Source of the DNA: an uncultured Collinsella sp.
Lineage (GTDB): Bacteria; Actinomycetota; Coriobacteriia; Coriobacteriales; Coriobacteriaceae
Assembly: GCA_902479075.1 (NCBI GenBank)
Contig: CABSNK010000012.1
Location: forward strand, 11,730 to 75,729
Direction: 5' to 3'
Length of the DNA: 64,000 nucleotides
Part shown: positions 45,399 to 57,302 of the stretch, one piece after another
Position numbering within the stretch: the first letter of the stretch is position 1
Layout: each line of letters starts with the position of its first letter
Translations under genes and position numbers: made by a program
The notes under the pieces: model-generated
Told to the model about the DNA's origin: nothing
Databases searched by the model: none
What the model saw: the letters and a program-made list of their open reading frames with translations, nothing else

Positions 45399-45544
45399 AA
45401 GTCAGCGAAAGTGCTCCATTTGAGACAAGGTGGCCTAAAAGAGAAGGGAAGCGTATGGATATACGCGACCGACGATTGAAGGCCAGATTGTCCAAATGGA
45501 GCACTTGCAGCGTCGAGACGAAACGCGGTTTGGTAAAACCGCGT
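45399..45544 (+). repeat. family I structured repeat, copy b
   Basis: AAGTCAGCGAAA (45399-45410) is followed by a long stem: GTGCTCCATTTG/CAAATGGAGCAC, a bulged A, GACAA/TTGTC, the internal loop GG/GA (AAGGTG opposite CAGATT), and TGGCCT/AGGCCA. The apex holds AGGGAAGCGTAT, an inner 6-bp hairpin and GACCGACGATTGA. TTGCAGCGTCGAG then leads to the hairpin ACGCGGTTT/AAACCGCGT (45523-45544), which touches the ribosome binding site of the ABC gene. Copy at 63.8 kb keeps flanks and loop but changes the stem. Confidence 0.8.
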
Positions 45545-45553
45545 AAGGTGACT

Positions 45554-47326
45554 ATGTTTAAGAGGTTTCTTTCGTATTACAAGCCCCAGATGGGGCTTTT
45601 TGTTGCTGATACTCTTTGTGCTCTGGTGCTTGCCGCCATTGACCTGGCGTTCCCCATTATCTTGCGCAATCTGACCGGCGGGCTCTTTACTCAGGGTCAG
45701 GCTGCTATTATGCAGGCGCTCGGTATGATCGCGGTGGGACTGGTGCTGATGTATGTCATCCGCTGCGCCTGCCGCTATTTTGTGAGCTATTGGGGTCATG
45801 TGATGGGCGCGCGCATGGAGTCCAAAATGCGCGAGGACCTGTTCGATCAGTACGAACGGTTTAGCTTTGCGTACTTTGATCGCAACAGCTCGGGCGACAT
45901 GATGAGCCGCGTGGTCAATGACCTGTTCGATATCTGCGAGGCGGCGCACCACGTGCCCGAATGGATCATTATCTGCGGTATCGAGATCATCGGCTCGTTT
46001 GTGATTCTGTTTACCATCGCGCCGGTGCTCGCACTCGCCATGGCTGTGGTGACGGTGGTGTTCGCGGTCATTATGTTTTGGCAGAATATGCGCATGCGCG
46101 AGGTCTTTAGCGATAACCGCAAAAAGATTAGCGGCATCAACGCGCAGCTGCAGGATTCGCTGGCGGGCATGCGTGTGGTCAAGAGCTTTGCCAATGAGCA
46201 GACCGAGCGCTCTAAGTTTCGCGCCTCGAACAATCGCTACCTTTCGTCCAAGGAGAACATGTATCACGCCATGGGCGTCTATACCGCGACGTATGGCCTG
46301 CTCTCGGGAGTGCTTTATGTGATCGTGGTGCTGCTGGGCGGTTGGCTCGTTGCCCAGGGTCAGCTGCAGGCGGTCGATATGGCAACCTTCGCACTCTACA
46401 TTTCGCTGTTCTGCACGCCGCTCGAGACGCTCGTCAATTCGGCTGAGACGTATCAGAAAGCCATCGCCGGCTTTAAGCGCATGGATGAGGTGCTCTCGAC
46501 TGTCCCCGATATTCAGGATAAGCCGGGTGCTGCGGATCTGCAGGTGACGGCTGGTGCTGTGGAGTACCGCGACGTGTGCTTTAGCTACGAGGATGTTGAA
46601 TTGGCCGAGCGCGGCGCCGACGGACGCCCTGTTATCGACCACATGGACCTGTCCATCAAGCCCGGTCAGACCATCGCTTTGGTTGGCCCCTCGGGCGGCG
46701 GCAAATCGACGACTTGTTCGCTGTTGCCGCGCTTTTACGACGTTGCCGCCGGCTCCATTAGCATCGACGGCCAGGATGTGCGCGACGTGACGCAGCATAG
46801 TCTGCGCCGTGCCATCGGCCTGGTGCAGCAAGATGTGTACCTGTTTGATGGAACGATCGGCGAGAACATCGCCTACGGCAAGCCGGGCGCCACGGCAGAA
46901 GAGATCGCCGAAGCGGCCCGCCGCGCCAATATTGATATCTTTATCGAATCGCTTCCGCAAGGCTACGACACCGTGGTGGGCGAGCGCGGCAGCCGTCTTT
47001 CGGGTGGTCAAAAGCAGCGCGTCGCCATCGCGCGCGTTTTTCTCAAGAATCCCAAGATCCTTATTTTGGATGAGGCGACGAGTGCCCTGGATAACGAGAG
47101 CGAGGAAGCGGTGCAGGAGTCGCTCGAAGAGCTGGCACGCGGCCGTACCACGATCATCATCGCCCACCGTCTCTCGACTATTAAGCATGCTGACGAGATT
47201 GCGACCGTTGAGCATGGTCGCGTTGTGGAACGTGGCACGCACGAGGAGCTTCTCGCCCGTGGCGGCACCTATGCCCGTTACTATCGAATGCAGTTCGAAG
47301 GTGCGCGTGCGCACGAGCTCGACTGA
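45554..47326 (+). CDS. ABC exporter, fused membrane and ATPase domains
   Basis: 590 residues from the ATG at 45554, which follows AAGGTG; an upstream in-frame start would run through the structured repeat and is rejected. Six membrane segments (first about 330 residues), then an ATPase with Walker A GPSGGGKS, signature LSGGQKQRVAIARVF, and Walker B ILILDEATSALD. Type of a lipid/multidrug exporter half-transporter, which works as a dimer. No partner half is adjacent, so a homodimer is likely. Substrate unknown. Confidence 0.88.
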   Translation: MFKRFLSYYKPQMGLFVADTLCALVLAAIDLAFPIILRNLTGGLFTQGQAAIMQALGMIAVGLVLMYVIRCACRYFVSYWGHVMGARMESKMREDLFDQYERFSFAYFDRNSSGDMMSRVVNDLFDICEAAHHVPEWIIICGIEIIGSFVILFTIAPVLALAMAVVTVVFAVIMFWQNMRMREVFSDNRKKISGINAQLQDSLAGMRVVKSFANEQTERSKFRASNNRYLSSKENMYHAMGVYTATYGLLSGVLYVIVVLLGGWLVAQGQLQAVDMATFALYISLFCTPLETLVNSAETYQKAIAGFKRMDEVLSTVPDIQDKPGAADLQVTAGAVEYRDVCFSYEDVELAERGADGRPVIDHMDLSIKPGQTIALVGPSGGGKSTTCSLLPRFYDVAAGSISIDGQDVRDVTQHSLRRAIGLVQQDVYLFDGTIGENIAYGKPGATAEEIAEAARRANIDIFIESLPQGYDTVVGERGSRLSGGQKQRVAIARVFLKNPKILILDEATSALDNESEEAVQESLEELARGRTTIIIAHRLSTIKHADEIATVEHGRVVERGTHEELLARGGTYARYYRMQFEGARAHELD

Positions 47327-47345
47327 TTGATATGACAGGAAGATC

Positions 47346-48311
47346 ATGGCTGATAAGAACCCTTTGACTCCGGAAGAAGTGACGGAGTTATTCTCCGAAA
47401 TCGATGCATCCGGCGTCTTGGATCCTACGCTCGCCAAAAAGCGCACCGAGCGCATGCGCGAGAAAGAGGCCGCCGTCAAGCGCGGCGACAAGGCGACGCT
47501 GGCGCGGCTGCGCAGCGAGGATCGCGCGAGCCAGGCAAAACATATCGACCCGCTGTCCGAGGACGACCCTTCGGGCTCGCAGGTGAGCCATACCATTACG
47601 AAGACCGCCATGGCCGTGGTTATCGGCATTTTGGTGCTGATTGTGGGCATGCAGATTGGCTACGGCGTGATGCGACGTCTGAATACCGCGAACCTTTCCG
47701 AAAGTGTTTCGGTGGATACCGTTTCGACCGCGCTCAAGGGTGGACTTGAATGGGGCAATGGCTTTACGCAGTTCCCGCTCGATTTTACCGTCGACGAGGC
47801 AGATGAGCGCACGGGCACGGTTGAGGTGACGGTGCTGGACACGTCTTCTGCCAATGAACTCGAGCTGCTGTCCAACGGTCAGATTCAGGCGGCGGCGCTC
47901 GCAACCAACGCCCTGCTCAACGACAAGATCGACCGTGTGGTGTATAACGTTCACGCCTATATCGACGAGGACAGCAGGATCCAGCATGATTCCTTCTTTG
48001 GCATGTTTCCTGCTCAGGGGCACCAAAGCGCCATCCTGACGTTCGTTTGGACCAAGAGCTCGTCCAACGCCACGAGTATCGACTGGAAGATGCGCATCGT
48101 AAGCATGGACGACACCATTGCCGAGCGCATTCAAAAACAGGTCAACTCGGTTTCATCGCTGATCGAGGACCCGGTGGTGAGCCAGACCAAGATCACGGAG
48201 GAGCAGGCCGAGCGCGATCTTGAGCATCGTCTGCACGGTCGAGAGATCTTCCGCGGCGGAAAGCCCGATCGCACGCCGTCCGAGCTGCTGGAGCAGGACA
48301 AGCAAAAGTAG
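47346..48311 (+). CDS. membrane-anchored protein, unknown
   Basis: 321 residues, starting 19 bp after the ABC exporter with CAGGAAG before the ATG. A charged N-terminal 80 residues, one membrane segment (about 87-107), then a 210-residue extracytoplasmic domain with mixed strands, which I do not recognise. It may be the partner of the exporter. Confidence 0.65.
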   Translation: MADKNPLTPEEVTELFSEIDASGVLDPTLAKKRTERMREKEAAVKRGDKATLARLRSEDRASQAKHIDPLSEDDPSGSQVSHTITKTAMAVVIGILVLIVGMQIGYGVMRRLNTANLSESVSVDTVSTALKGGLEWGNGFTQFPLDFTVDEADERTGTVEVTVLDTSSANELELLSNGQIQAAALATNALLNDKIDRVVYNVHAYIDEDSRIQHDSFFGMFPAQGHQSAILTFVWTKSSSNATSIDWKMRIVSMDDTIAERIQKQVNSVSSLIEDPVVSQTKITEEQAERDLEHRLHGREIFRGGKPDRTPSELLEQDKQK

Positions 48312-48334
48312 TCCGCAGCCACATAGAACGATGC

Positions 48335-48373
48335 CATCCCGCGTGAGCCGCAAGCCCACGCGGGATGATTTTT
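48335..48373 (+). terminator. terminator after the exporter operon
   Basis: ATCCCGCGTG / CACGCGGGAT hairpin followed by GATTTTTC; the T-run also starts the next inverted repeat. Confidence 0.65.
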
Positions 48374-48470
48374 CTGGGACGGGGATTAAAAAATCATTCT
48401 GTCATGTATGCAGTTGGCGACAAAGCCCTGCTCTCAGAATAATTTTTTAATCCCCGTCCCAGAAAAATCA
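48366..48470. repeat. 36-bp inverted repeat
   Basis: Arms 48366-48401 and 48435-48470 pair except for one mismatch; loop 33 nt. The arms contain CTGGGACGGGGATT, i.e. CCCCGTCCCAG on the other strand, close to the GTCCC loops of family III. Upstream of carA. Confidence 0.85.
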
Positions 48471-48571
48471 TTATGCACAGGAAGTCATAATTATCATTTT
48501 GTAAACAATTCTATGTAATTAATGCCATGGGCGATGCTTGCGGTTAGAATACCGCGAGGCCTAACTACACA

Positions 48572-48604
48572 CCTTTAAGCCGGTCCTGTGAGACCGGGAA
48601 GGAG
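48572..48604 (+). promoter_or_regulatory. PyrR-binding hairpin overlapping the carA ribosome binding site
   Basis: CCTTTAAG, stem CCGGTC/GACCGG, loop containing CTGTGA, then GAAGGAG. The order TTTAA-stem-GTCC-N-G-N-GAG-stem-AAGG matches the PyrR-binding loop of pyr operons. The 3' AAGGAG serves as the carA ribosome binding site and can pair with 5' CCTTT, so PyrR-UMP could block translation, as proposed for actinobacteria. Confidence 0.75.
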
Positions 48605-48608
48605 AACT

Positions 48609-50114
48609 ATGGCGAACAACCATATTGCGGGCGCTGCCGCCCGCACCGTCGCGCCCAGCGAGCTGTGCCAGCGTATGCTGGCTAAAACCAGCAAGGGCAC
48701 CTGCGGTCCCTGCATCCTGTATCTTGAGGATGGGACCATTTTTTATGGCCGTGCATGCGGTGCCGAGGGTACCGCAACCGGCGAGGTCTGCTTTAACACG
48801 TCGCTCGAGGGCTACTTTGAGGTCATGACCGACCCGAGCTATGCCGGCCAAATCGTAACCATGACCTATCCGCAGATCGGCAACTACGGCATTGACGAGA
48901 CCGATGTCCAGTCGGCCTTCCCCGGCGATACCGCTCGCCCCGCGAGCGCTCCCGCCATGCGCGGCATGGTCGTCCACGACATGTGCGCCACGCCTTCTAA
49001 CTGGCGCTCGACCGTCAGCGTGCCGGAGTACCTGCGTGCACACGGCATCGTCGCTATCGAGGGCGTCGACACCCGCGCTCTCGTGCGCCACCTGCGCGAC
49101 AACGGTTCCAAGATGGGCATAATCTCGACGGAGATCTTCGACGTCGACGAGCTTGCCGAGCGCCTGTCCGCCGCGCCTACGCTGGTCGGCGAGAACCTGG
49201 TCAAGACCGTGAGCTGCCCTGAGCCCCATGCTTTTGCCGTGAGCGACCTGCCCGCTACGCATGACTTTGCGCTTGCCCCTACCGCTCCTGCCCGCCACAA
49301 AGTGGTCGCCTACGACTGCGGTGTCAAGCGCGGCATCCTGGAGGGCCTGGTTCGTGCTGGCTGCAACCTCACCGTCGTGCCGTGGGATACACCCGCGCGT
49401 CAGGTGCTCGACATGAATCCCGATGGCGTCTTTTTGTCCAACGGCCCCGGCGACCCCGATGCCGTGGTGGAGACCTACGAGCAGGTGCAGCAGCTAATCG
49501 GCAAGGTGCCGGTTTTTGGCATCTGCCTTGGTCACCAGACGATCAGCTTGGCATGCGGCGCCCAGATGGAAAAGCTCAAATTCGGTCACCGTGGTGGCAA
49601 CCAGCCGGTTATGAATCTGGTCAGCCGCCGTGTGGAGATCACCGCGCAAAACCACGGCTTTGGCCTGTTGTTCCCCAGCTTGGGCAAGCTTGTCCCCGAG
49701 CTTTCGGGCGGCGAGACCGAGCACGCGGCCGATGGCGATCTGCGCGTCTGGGTGCGCCGCGGTATCGCGCCGGTCGTGATGAACGAGCGTTTCGGCCGCA
49801 TTCGCCTGACGCATGTGAATCTCAATGACGGCACCGCCGAGGGCATTCAGCTGCTCGATGCGCCGTGCTTCTCGGTCCAGTACCATCCCGAGGCATCGCC
49901 CGGCCCCACCGATGCTCACTATCTCTTTACCGCCTTTACGCGACTCATGGACGGCGAGGAGAACTATCTGGACATCGATACCGCCAAGGACCGCCTTGCC
50001 GGCTGGAATTTCGCCGATAGTGGTTCCGCCGTTCTACCGAACGGCGGACCTGTCGACGCTGCGGCTGCATCTGGCACATCATCTTGCCGTTCTGCTTCGG
50101 ACGCGCGGGCATAA
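48609..50114 (+). CDS. carA: carbamoyl-phosphate synthase small subunit
   Basis: 501 residues from the ATG at 48609 (AAGGAG upstream), longer than the usual 360-390. The extra sequence is split between a N-terminal lead of about 40 residues and a C-terminal Ser/Ala-rich tail of about 50. The N-terminal CPSase domain (GEVCFNTSLEGYFEVMTDPSY) and the class I glutaminase (nucleophile in GICLGHQ, His and Glu in YHPEASPGP) are intact. It supplies ammonia to CarB. Confidence 0.95.
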   Translation: MANNHIAGAAARTVAPSELCQRMLAKTSKGTCGPCILYLEDGTIFYGRACGAEGTATGEVCFNTSLEGYFEVMTDPSYAGQIVTMTYPQIGNYGIDETDVQSAFPGDTARPASAPAMRGMVVHDMCATPSNWRSTVSVPEYLRAHGIVAIEGVDTRALVRHLRDNGSKMGIISTEIFDVDELAERLSAAPTLVGENLVKTVSCPEPHAFAVSDLPATHDFALAPTAPARHKVVAYDCGVKRGILEGLVRAGCNLTVVPWDTPARQVLDMNPDGVFLSNGPGDPDAVVETYEQVQQLIGKVPVFGICLGHQTISLACGAQMEKLKFGHRGGNQPVMNLVSRRVEITAQNHGFGLLFPSLGKLVPELSGGETEHAADGDLRVWVRRGIAPVVMNERFGRIRLTHVNLNDGTAEGIQLLDAPCFSVQYHPEASPGPTDAHYLFTAFTRLMDGEENYLDIDTAKDRLAGWNFADSGSAVLPNGGPVDAAAASGTSSCRSASDARA

Positions 50115-50212
50115 GCCCAGCGCGCCCTCGCATCACGGCAACCTGATGCACCAGCTGCACCCTCGCTGACTTTTCCAAAACATTGAGTCAGCCTCTCTAG
50201 GAGGTTTTAAAC

Positions 50213-53527
<3,315 letters not shown>

Positions 53528-53539
53528 TGTGACCTGTCC

Positions 53540-53630
53540 GGCCGGGGCGGGAGGGGCTGAGATTTCCCCCTTTCGCTCCGGCTGCAAGCAGAGTCGCTCA
53601 GGAGGAAACTCAGCCCCTCCCGCCCCGGCC
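53540..53630 (-). repeat. family II inverted repeat, copy a
   Basis: Perfect 22-bp GC-rich arms (53540-53561, 53609-53630). On the minus strand the apex reads GAGCGACTCTGC, short hairpin, GCAGCCGGAGCGAAAG. The copy 150 bp downstream shares this apex, not the arms. Confidence 0.85.
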
Positions 53631-53780
53631 TGTGGTGACTTGGCTGCACCGTGTGCTGCCGAAGGGGCTTTGTGCGATGACTAGGGCTGAATAAAAAGTG
53701 AGTGTGGGCTCCGCCGTTCGTTCGAACGGCGGAGCCCACGTTAATATTTCAGCCAACGTACGTCATAGCAATCCCCGGTA

Positions 53781-53886
53781 GGTCCCCGGGTGCCCCGCGG
53801 CGGGCTGGGTTTATTATCTGAGCGACTTTGCGAAGCAAGGGGAGCGAAGATAATAAACCCAGCCCGCCGCGGGGCACCCGGGGACC
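53781..53886 (+). repeat. family II inverted repeat, copy b
   Basis: Perfect 39-bp arms (53781-53819, 53848-53886) with a 28-nt loop GAGCGACTTTGC-GAA-GCAAGGGGAGCGA. Loop shared with copy a; arms unrelated. It ends 87 bp before purE. Confidence 0.9.
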
Positions 53887-53903
53887 GCAGGGACGGGAGC
53901 AGC

Positions 53904-53909
53904 TATACT
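53904..53909 (+). promoter_or_regulatory. possible -10 box of purE
   Basis: TATACT 63 bp before the purE start, directly after the family II repeat. No convincing -35 box. Confidence 0.35.
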
Positions 53910-53972
53910 ACTCTCAGTAGTTAAGGGTCGCGGATCCGCCGCGTCGCCGCTCTCAACAGGAGGTCTTTGTTT

Positions 53973-54437
53973 ATGGCAGATCAAAAGCCGGTCGTCGGGA
54001 TCATCATGGGTTCCAAGTCCGATCTGGGCGTTATGGAAGGCTGCACCGCCGAGCTCGAGGCGCTTGGTGTGCCCTATGAGCTCGTCATTGCGAGCGCACA
54101 CCGCACGCCGGCAAAGGTCCACGAGTGGGCCTCGACTGCTGCCGATCGCGGTATTAAAGTGATTATCGCCGCCGCCGGCAAGGCCGCTCACCTGGGTGGT
54201 GTCGTGGCTGCCTTTACGCCGCTGCCGGTTATCGGCGTGCCTATGAAGACGAGTGACCTGGGCGGTATGGACTCGCTGCTGTCGATGGTGCAGATGCCTT
54301 CGGGCGTGCCCGTGGCCTGCGTTGCCATCAACGGCGCCAAGAACGCCGCCATCTATGCCACGCAGATTCTGGGTGCTTGCGACCCCGAGTACCGCAAGGT
54401 TATCGAGAAAATGAAGCAGGAGATGGCCGACGCCTAA
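53973..54437 (+). CDS. purE: N5-carboxyaminoimidazole ribonucleotide mutase
   Basis: 154 residues. IIMGSKSDLGVME, ASAHRTPAK and AAGKAAHLGGVVAAFT are class I PurE motifs. It converts N5-CAIR to CAIR in purine synthesis; no purK is in the window. AGGAGG precedes the ATG. Confidence 0.95.
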   Translation: MADQKPVVGIIMGSKSDLGVMEGCTAELEALGVPYELVIASAHRTPAKVHEWASTAADRGIKVIIAAAGKAAHLGGVVAAFTPLPVIGVPMKTSDLGGMDSLLSMVQMPSGVPVACVAINGAKNAAIYATQILGACDPEYRKVIEKMKQEMADA

Positions 54438-54473
54438 GCGGCTTGCCATTCCGCTGTAATCATAGGGAGAGTC

Positions 54474-55478
54474 ATGTCCGACTATCAGGGAAAACGTTTC
54501 TCGGCTTCTCAGATCCCCGATCCATCCAAGTCGGGATCGGCCCGCTCCATGCAGCAGGGTCGGGCATCCTCTCCTCAACAGGCTCGTGCGCCGCGCCCCG
54601 TAACGCCGACGTCCCATCGCCGTCAGGATACGCCGGCTGCGTATCGCCCCTCGTCATATGGCACGGCAAAGAAGCGGACCCGGACGACGAGGCAACCGAG
54701 CGGCGCTCCGTCCAGCTACACCGAGCCGCCGCGCAAGAAACGCCGCTCCATCATCCCCATTCTGCTCATCATCGTGGGCATCGGTCTGATTGTCGCCGCC
54801 GCCGCCATCTTTATCAATGCTCAGATTGGCTATAAGCAGGCGAGCGATTCATACCAGAAAATCGAGAAGCAATATGTAAGCGATAAGGACGCCAGCGGCG
54901 TGCCGATTATCGACTTCGATGCGCTTGCTCAGACAAACCCCGAGATTGTGGGTTGGATTTACGTGCCGGGAACCAACATCAACTATCCCGTGGTGCAGAC
55001 CAACAACAACTCCAAATACCTCAACACGCTGTTCGACGGTACGGCCAATGCGTCCGGGGCCATTTTCCTGGATAGCGATGACACCGCGCCGGGAATGGTT
55101 GACCAGCAGACCACGATCTACGGCCACCACATGAATGACGGGTCGATGTTCAACGTGATTTCGGACACCACCGACCAAGCGACATTCGATAGCATCGAGT
55201 ACGTGTATTACATCACGCGCGATGCAACGTATAAGCTGCGACCGCTGGCGACCAAGGTCGTCGAGGATACGTATGCCAAGGCGCGCACGCCTAATTTTGA
55301 GGGTGACGACGGGCTCAAGAACTACCTGTCCGAGATGCTCGACGGTGCTTCGGCAGTGGCGAGTGATGCAGGCGATCGCGCTGCCTCGGCAACCAAGGTC
55401 GTGACGCTCGTGACCTGTCGCTCGCTGTCATTTAGCAATACGCGCGCCGTCATGGTGCTCACGCCGGTCGAGGAATAG
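54474..55478 (+). CDS. class B-type sortase
   Basis: 334 residues. A 90-residue Ser/Pro/Arg-rich cytosolic lead is followed by one membrane helix (about 92-114) and the sortase barrel. Catalytic set: YGHHM (216-220), TLVTC with Cys315, and Arg324 in SNTR. WIYVPGTNINYPVVQ and the TLxTC form are those of class B. It could anchor LPXTG-type proteins such as the adhesin at the window start, though class B enzymes usually prefer other motifs. Confidence 0.9.
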   Translation: MSDYQGKRFSASQIPDPSKSGSARSMQQGRASSPQQARAPRPVTPTSHRRQDTPAAYRPSSYGTAKKRTRTTRQPSGAPSSYTEPPRKKRRSIIPILLIIVGIGLIVAAAAIFINAQIGYKQASDSYQKIEKQYVSDKDASGVPIIDFDALAQTNPEIVGWIYVPGTNINYPVVQTNNNSKYLNTLFDGTANASGAIFLDSDDTAPGMVDQQTTIYGHHMNDGSMFNVISDTTDQATFDSIEYVYYITRDATYKLRPLATKVVEDTYAKARTPNFEGDDGLKNYLSEMLDGASAVASDAGDRAASATKVVTLVTCRSLSFSNTRAVMVLTPVEE

Positions 55479-55486
55479 ATTGTTAA

Positions 55487-55523
55487 GAGTAGCTAAAAGA
55501 GCCCCGTCCCAAATGAGCTGCTC
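55487..55523 (+). repeat. family III hairpin repeat, copy b
   Basis: GAGTAGCT/AGCTGCTC stem around AAAAGAGCCCCGTCCCAAATG, directly after the sortase and 10 bp before the ribosome binding site of the next gene. Confidence 0.7.
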
Positions 55524-55543
55524 GATGACGGTAAAAGGAGGAA

Positions 55544-55963
55544 ATGATGCTCGAGAATGGCAAAACGATGCCTTCGATTGATGCTTGGCTGCGCGAGGCC
55601 AAAGCCGATTCGTCGGCGCCTGCGTGCGGTATGTATCTGACGCATAACGGTGTGGTGCGTGCGACGCCCAAGGCTGAGGTGCGCGGAGTTGAGACCGGTG
55701 GCGTGGCGCCGGGCCACAAGGTGGGCGGCATGGTCTTTGACTGCGACGCCGAAAAGGTGCGGTCTGCTATCGAAGCCACGCGCGCGATGCCCGGCATCGG
55801 CTATGTGCGCGTGTGGCTGGCGAGCGGCGAGCTTTCCGTGGGCGACGATATCATGCTCGTGCTCATTGGCGGAGACATTCGTCCGCACGTGGTCGATGCC
55901 CTGCAGTCGCTTGTCGGCACCATCAAGAATGAATGCGTGAACGAGGTAGAGCGCGAGGCATAG
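55544..55963 (+). CDS. MoaE-like protein (molybdopterin synthase large-subunit fold)
   Basis: 139 residues, AAGGAGG upstream. The C-terminal half (GIGYVRVWLASGELSVGDDIMLVLIGGD... LVGTIKNECVNEVE) follows the MoaE pattern of a hammerhead-fold protein. The second catalytic lysine near the end is not evident, and MoaD is not encoded nearby. No other molybdenum cofactor gene is in the window, so activity is doubtful. Confidence 0.6.
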   Translation: MMLENGKTMPSIDAWLREAKADSSAPACGMYLTHNGVVRATPKAEVRGVETGGVAPGHKVGGMVFDCDAEKVRSAIEATRAMPGIGYVRVWLASGELSVGDDIMLVLIGGDIRPHVVDALQSLVGTIKNECVNEVEREA

Positions 55964-55998
55964 GGCTTTGCGATCGATTCGAGCCCATCTGTAGCAAG

Positions 55999-56034
55999 AG
56001 CCCGCTGGCAGTTAGATTGAACTGCCAGCGGGCT
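55999..56034. terminator. terminator between convergent genes
   Basis: AGCCCGCTGGCAGT / ACTGCCAGCGGGCT perfect 14-bp hairpin with TAGATTGA loop and modest T-tail. Confidence 0.7.
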
Positions 56035-56072
56035 TACTTGTCCGTTGGAACCGACTTGCAGCAGCGCCAGCG

Positions 56073-57302
56073 CTATACGCGTGTGGCGTCCTTGGGGCTC
56101 ATGGTCATGCTCTGGAAGCGATTTTCCATGTATTCATTATCGAAATACTTGCCGTAGAACTGCGCGACGGGAATATCCGGCTCCGTGCCGTTGACGCGCT
56201 GGTACCAGTAGTCGAGCGACTGCAGCGTCATGACGCCGTCGACCAGCATAATGACGGTAAAGATGACGGTAGCCGAGTAGCGGCTCTTCCACGGAATCAT
56301 GTTGATGAGCTTGAGCAGCCTCGGCAGCAGCAACTTGATCCAGATAAGGCCACCCAGGCCCCACAGGCAGGCAAAGCCCGTGCAGGTGCGTCCGCCCGTA
56401 AGGACGGCGAGTGGGTCGGGCATGCCGAACAGCTTCATGTGCGAGTAGCTCCACGAGACCACGCCAAATGAGGTCTGCATAAACCAGCCCACGAACACCT
56501 CAAAGCTCGCGCCGAGCACAGCGCTTACCAGGAAAATGATGATGGGGTTCTTTTTATAGAAGCGGTTGAGCACCATGGTCATGAGTACGGCGCCAAAGCC
56601 ATAGATGGGGCTGAAGGGACCGAACAGCATGCCGGCGCGGTCCTGGTAGACGCCTGGGTCGTCGACCGTCATGTGCCAGATGTCCTCGGCAATCAGGCCG
56701 AGCACGCAGCAGACGAGGAATACCCAGAACAGGTTGAAGTAGTTGAGCTTGACGTAGCCTTCGCCGGTCTCATCGCGGCCGAGCATGCCCTCGGCGGCGG
56801 CGTCGCGATCGAGCATTTCCTGCAGGCGGCGCTGCAGCTCGCGCTCCTGACGAAGCGTGGGGTCAACGGTGGCCGAAAGCGCAACGAGGATGCCGAGCTG
56901 GATGGCGGGGCGCAGCAAGAACGGCCCGATACCCTGGAGCATCACGTCGACCAAAAGCTCGACGACGGTAAATGCGATAAGGATATAGGACAGGCGCGCG
57001 GCGTTGCGGCGCTGGTTCTTGATAAGGTCCAGGCCGAAGATGATTAAGATGACCGCGCTCGCCGCCGAGAGCATGATGCCGGCGACGATAAGGCCGACCG
57101 CGACGAGCGTGTTGTCGCCGAGCTTGGCGGCGGCGTTGCCGTTGATGAGTGCGGTGATGACCTGCCACATAAAGGCGGCGACCGACGGGAGCGTACCCAC
57201 GCCGGACAGGATGCACAGGACGGCGTACACCTTAATGATGAGGGGGATCTTCTTGACCTCCGTGGCGCTGGGGACGCTGGGGTCGAGTTCGTTTCGATCC
57301 AT
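56073..57302 (-). CDS. putative ABC-transporter type IV (CmpB-like) membrane protein
   Basis: 409 residues with about ten hydrophobic segments in two blocks. The second block has FGPFSPIYGFGAVLM, typical of the PF06541-type family of unclear function, and GGRTCTGFACLWGLGG. The first block resembles a four-helix membrane domain. AAAGG precedes the ATG. No ATPase partner is adjacent, despite the family name. Confidence 0.7.
   Translation of the reverse strand: MDRNELDPSVPSATEVKKIPLIIKVYAVLCILSGVGTLPSVAAFMWQVITALINGNAAAKLGDNTLVAVGLIVAGIMLSAASAVILIIFGLDLIKNQRRNAARLSYILIAFTVVELLVDVMLQGIGPFLLRPAIQLGILVALSATVDPTLRQERELQRRLQEMLDRDAAAEGMLGRDETGEGYVKLNYFNLFWVFLVCCVLGLIAEDIWHMTVDDPGVYQDRAGMLFGPFSPIYGFGAVLMTMVLNRFYKKNPIIIFLVSAVLGASFEVFVGWFMQTSFGVVSWSYSHMKLFGMPDPLAVLTGGRTCTGFACLWGLGGLIWIKLLLPRLLKLINMIPWKSRYSATVIFTVIMLVDGVMTLQSLDYWYQRVNGTEPDIPVAQFYGKYFDNEYMENRFQSMTMSPKDATRV

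Noticed and set aside
45455..45553. Earlier in-frame start for the ABC exporter
   Set aside because: It would translate the conserved structured repeat; the ATG at 45554 has a proper AAGGTG site.
53540..53886. Simple transcription terminators
   Set aside because: Arms of 22 and 39 bp and loops of 28-47 nt without T-runs are not typical of terminators, although they may stop polymerase incidentally.
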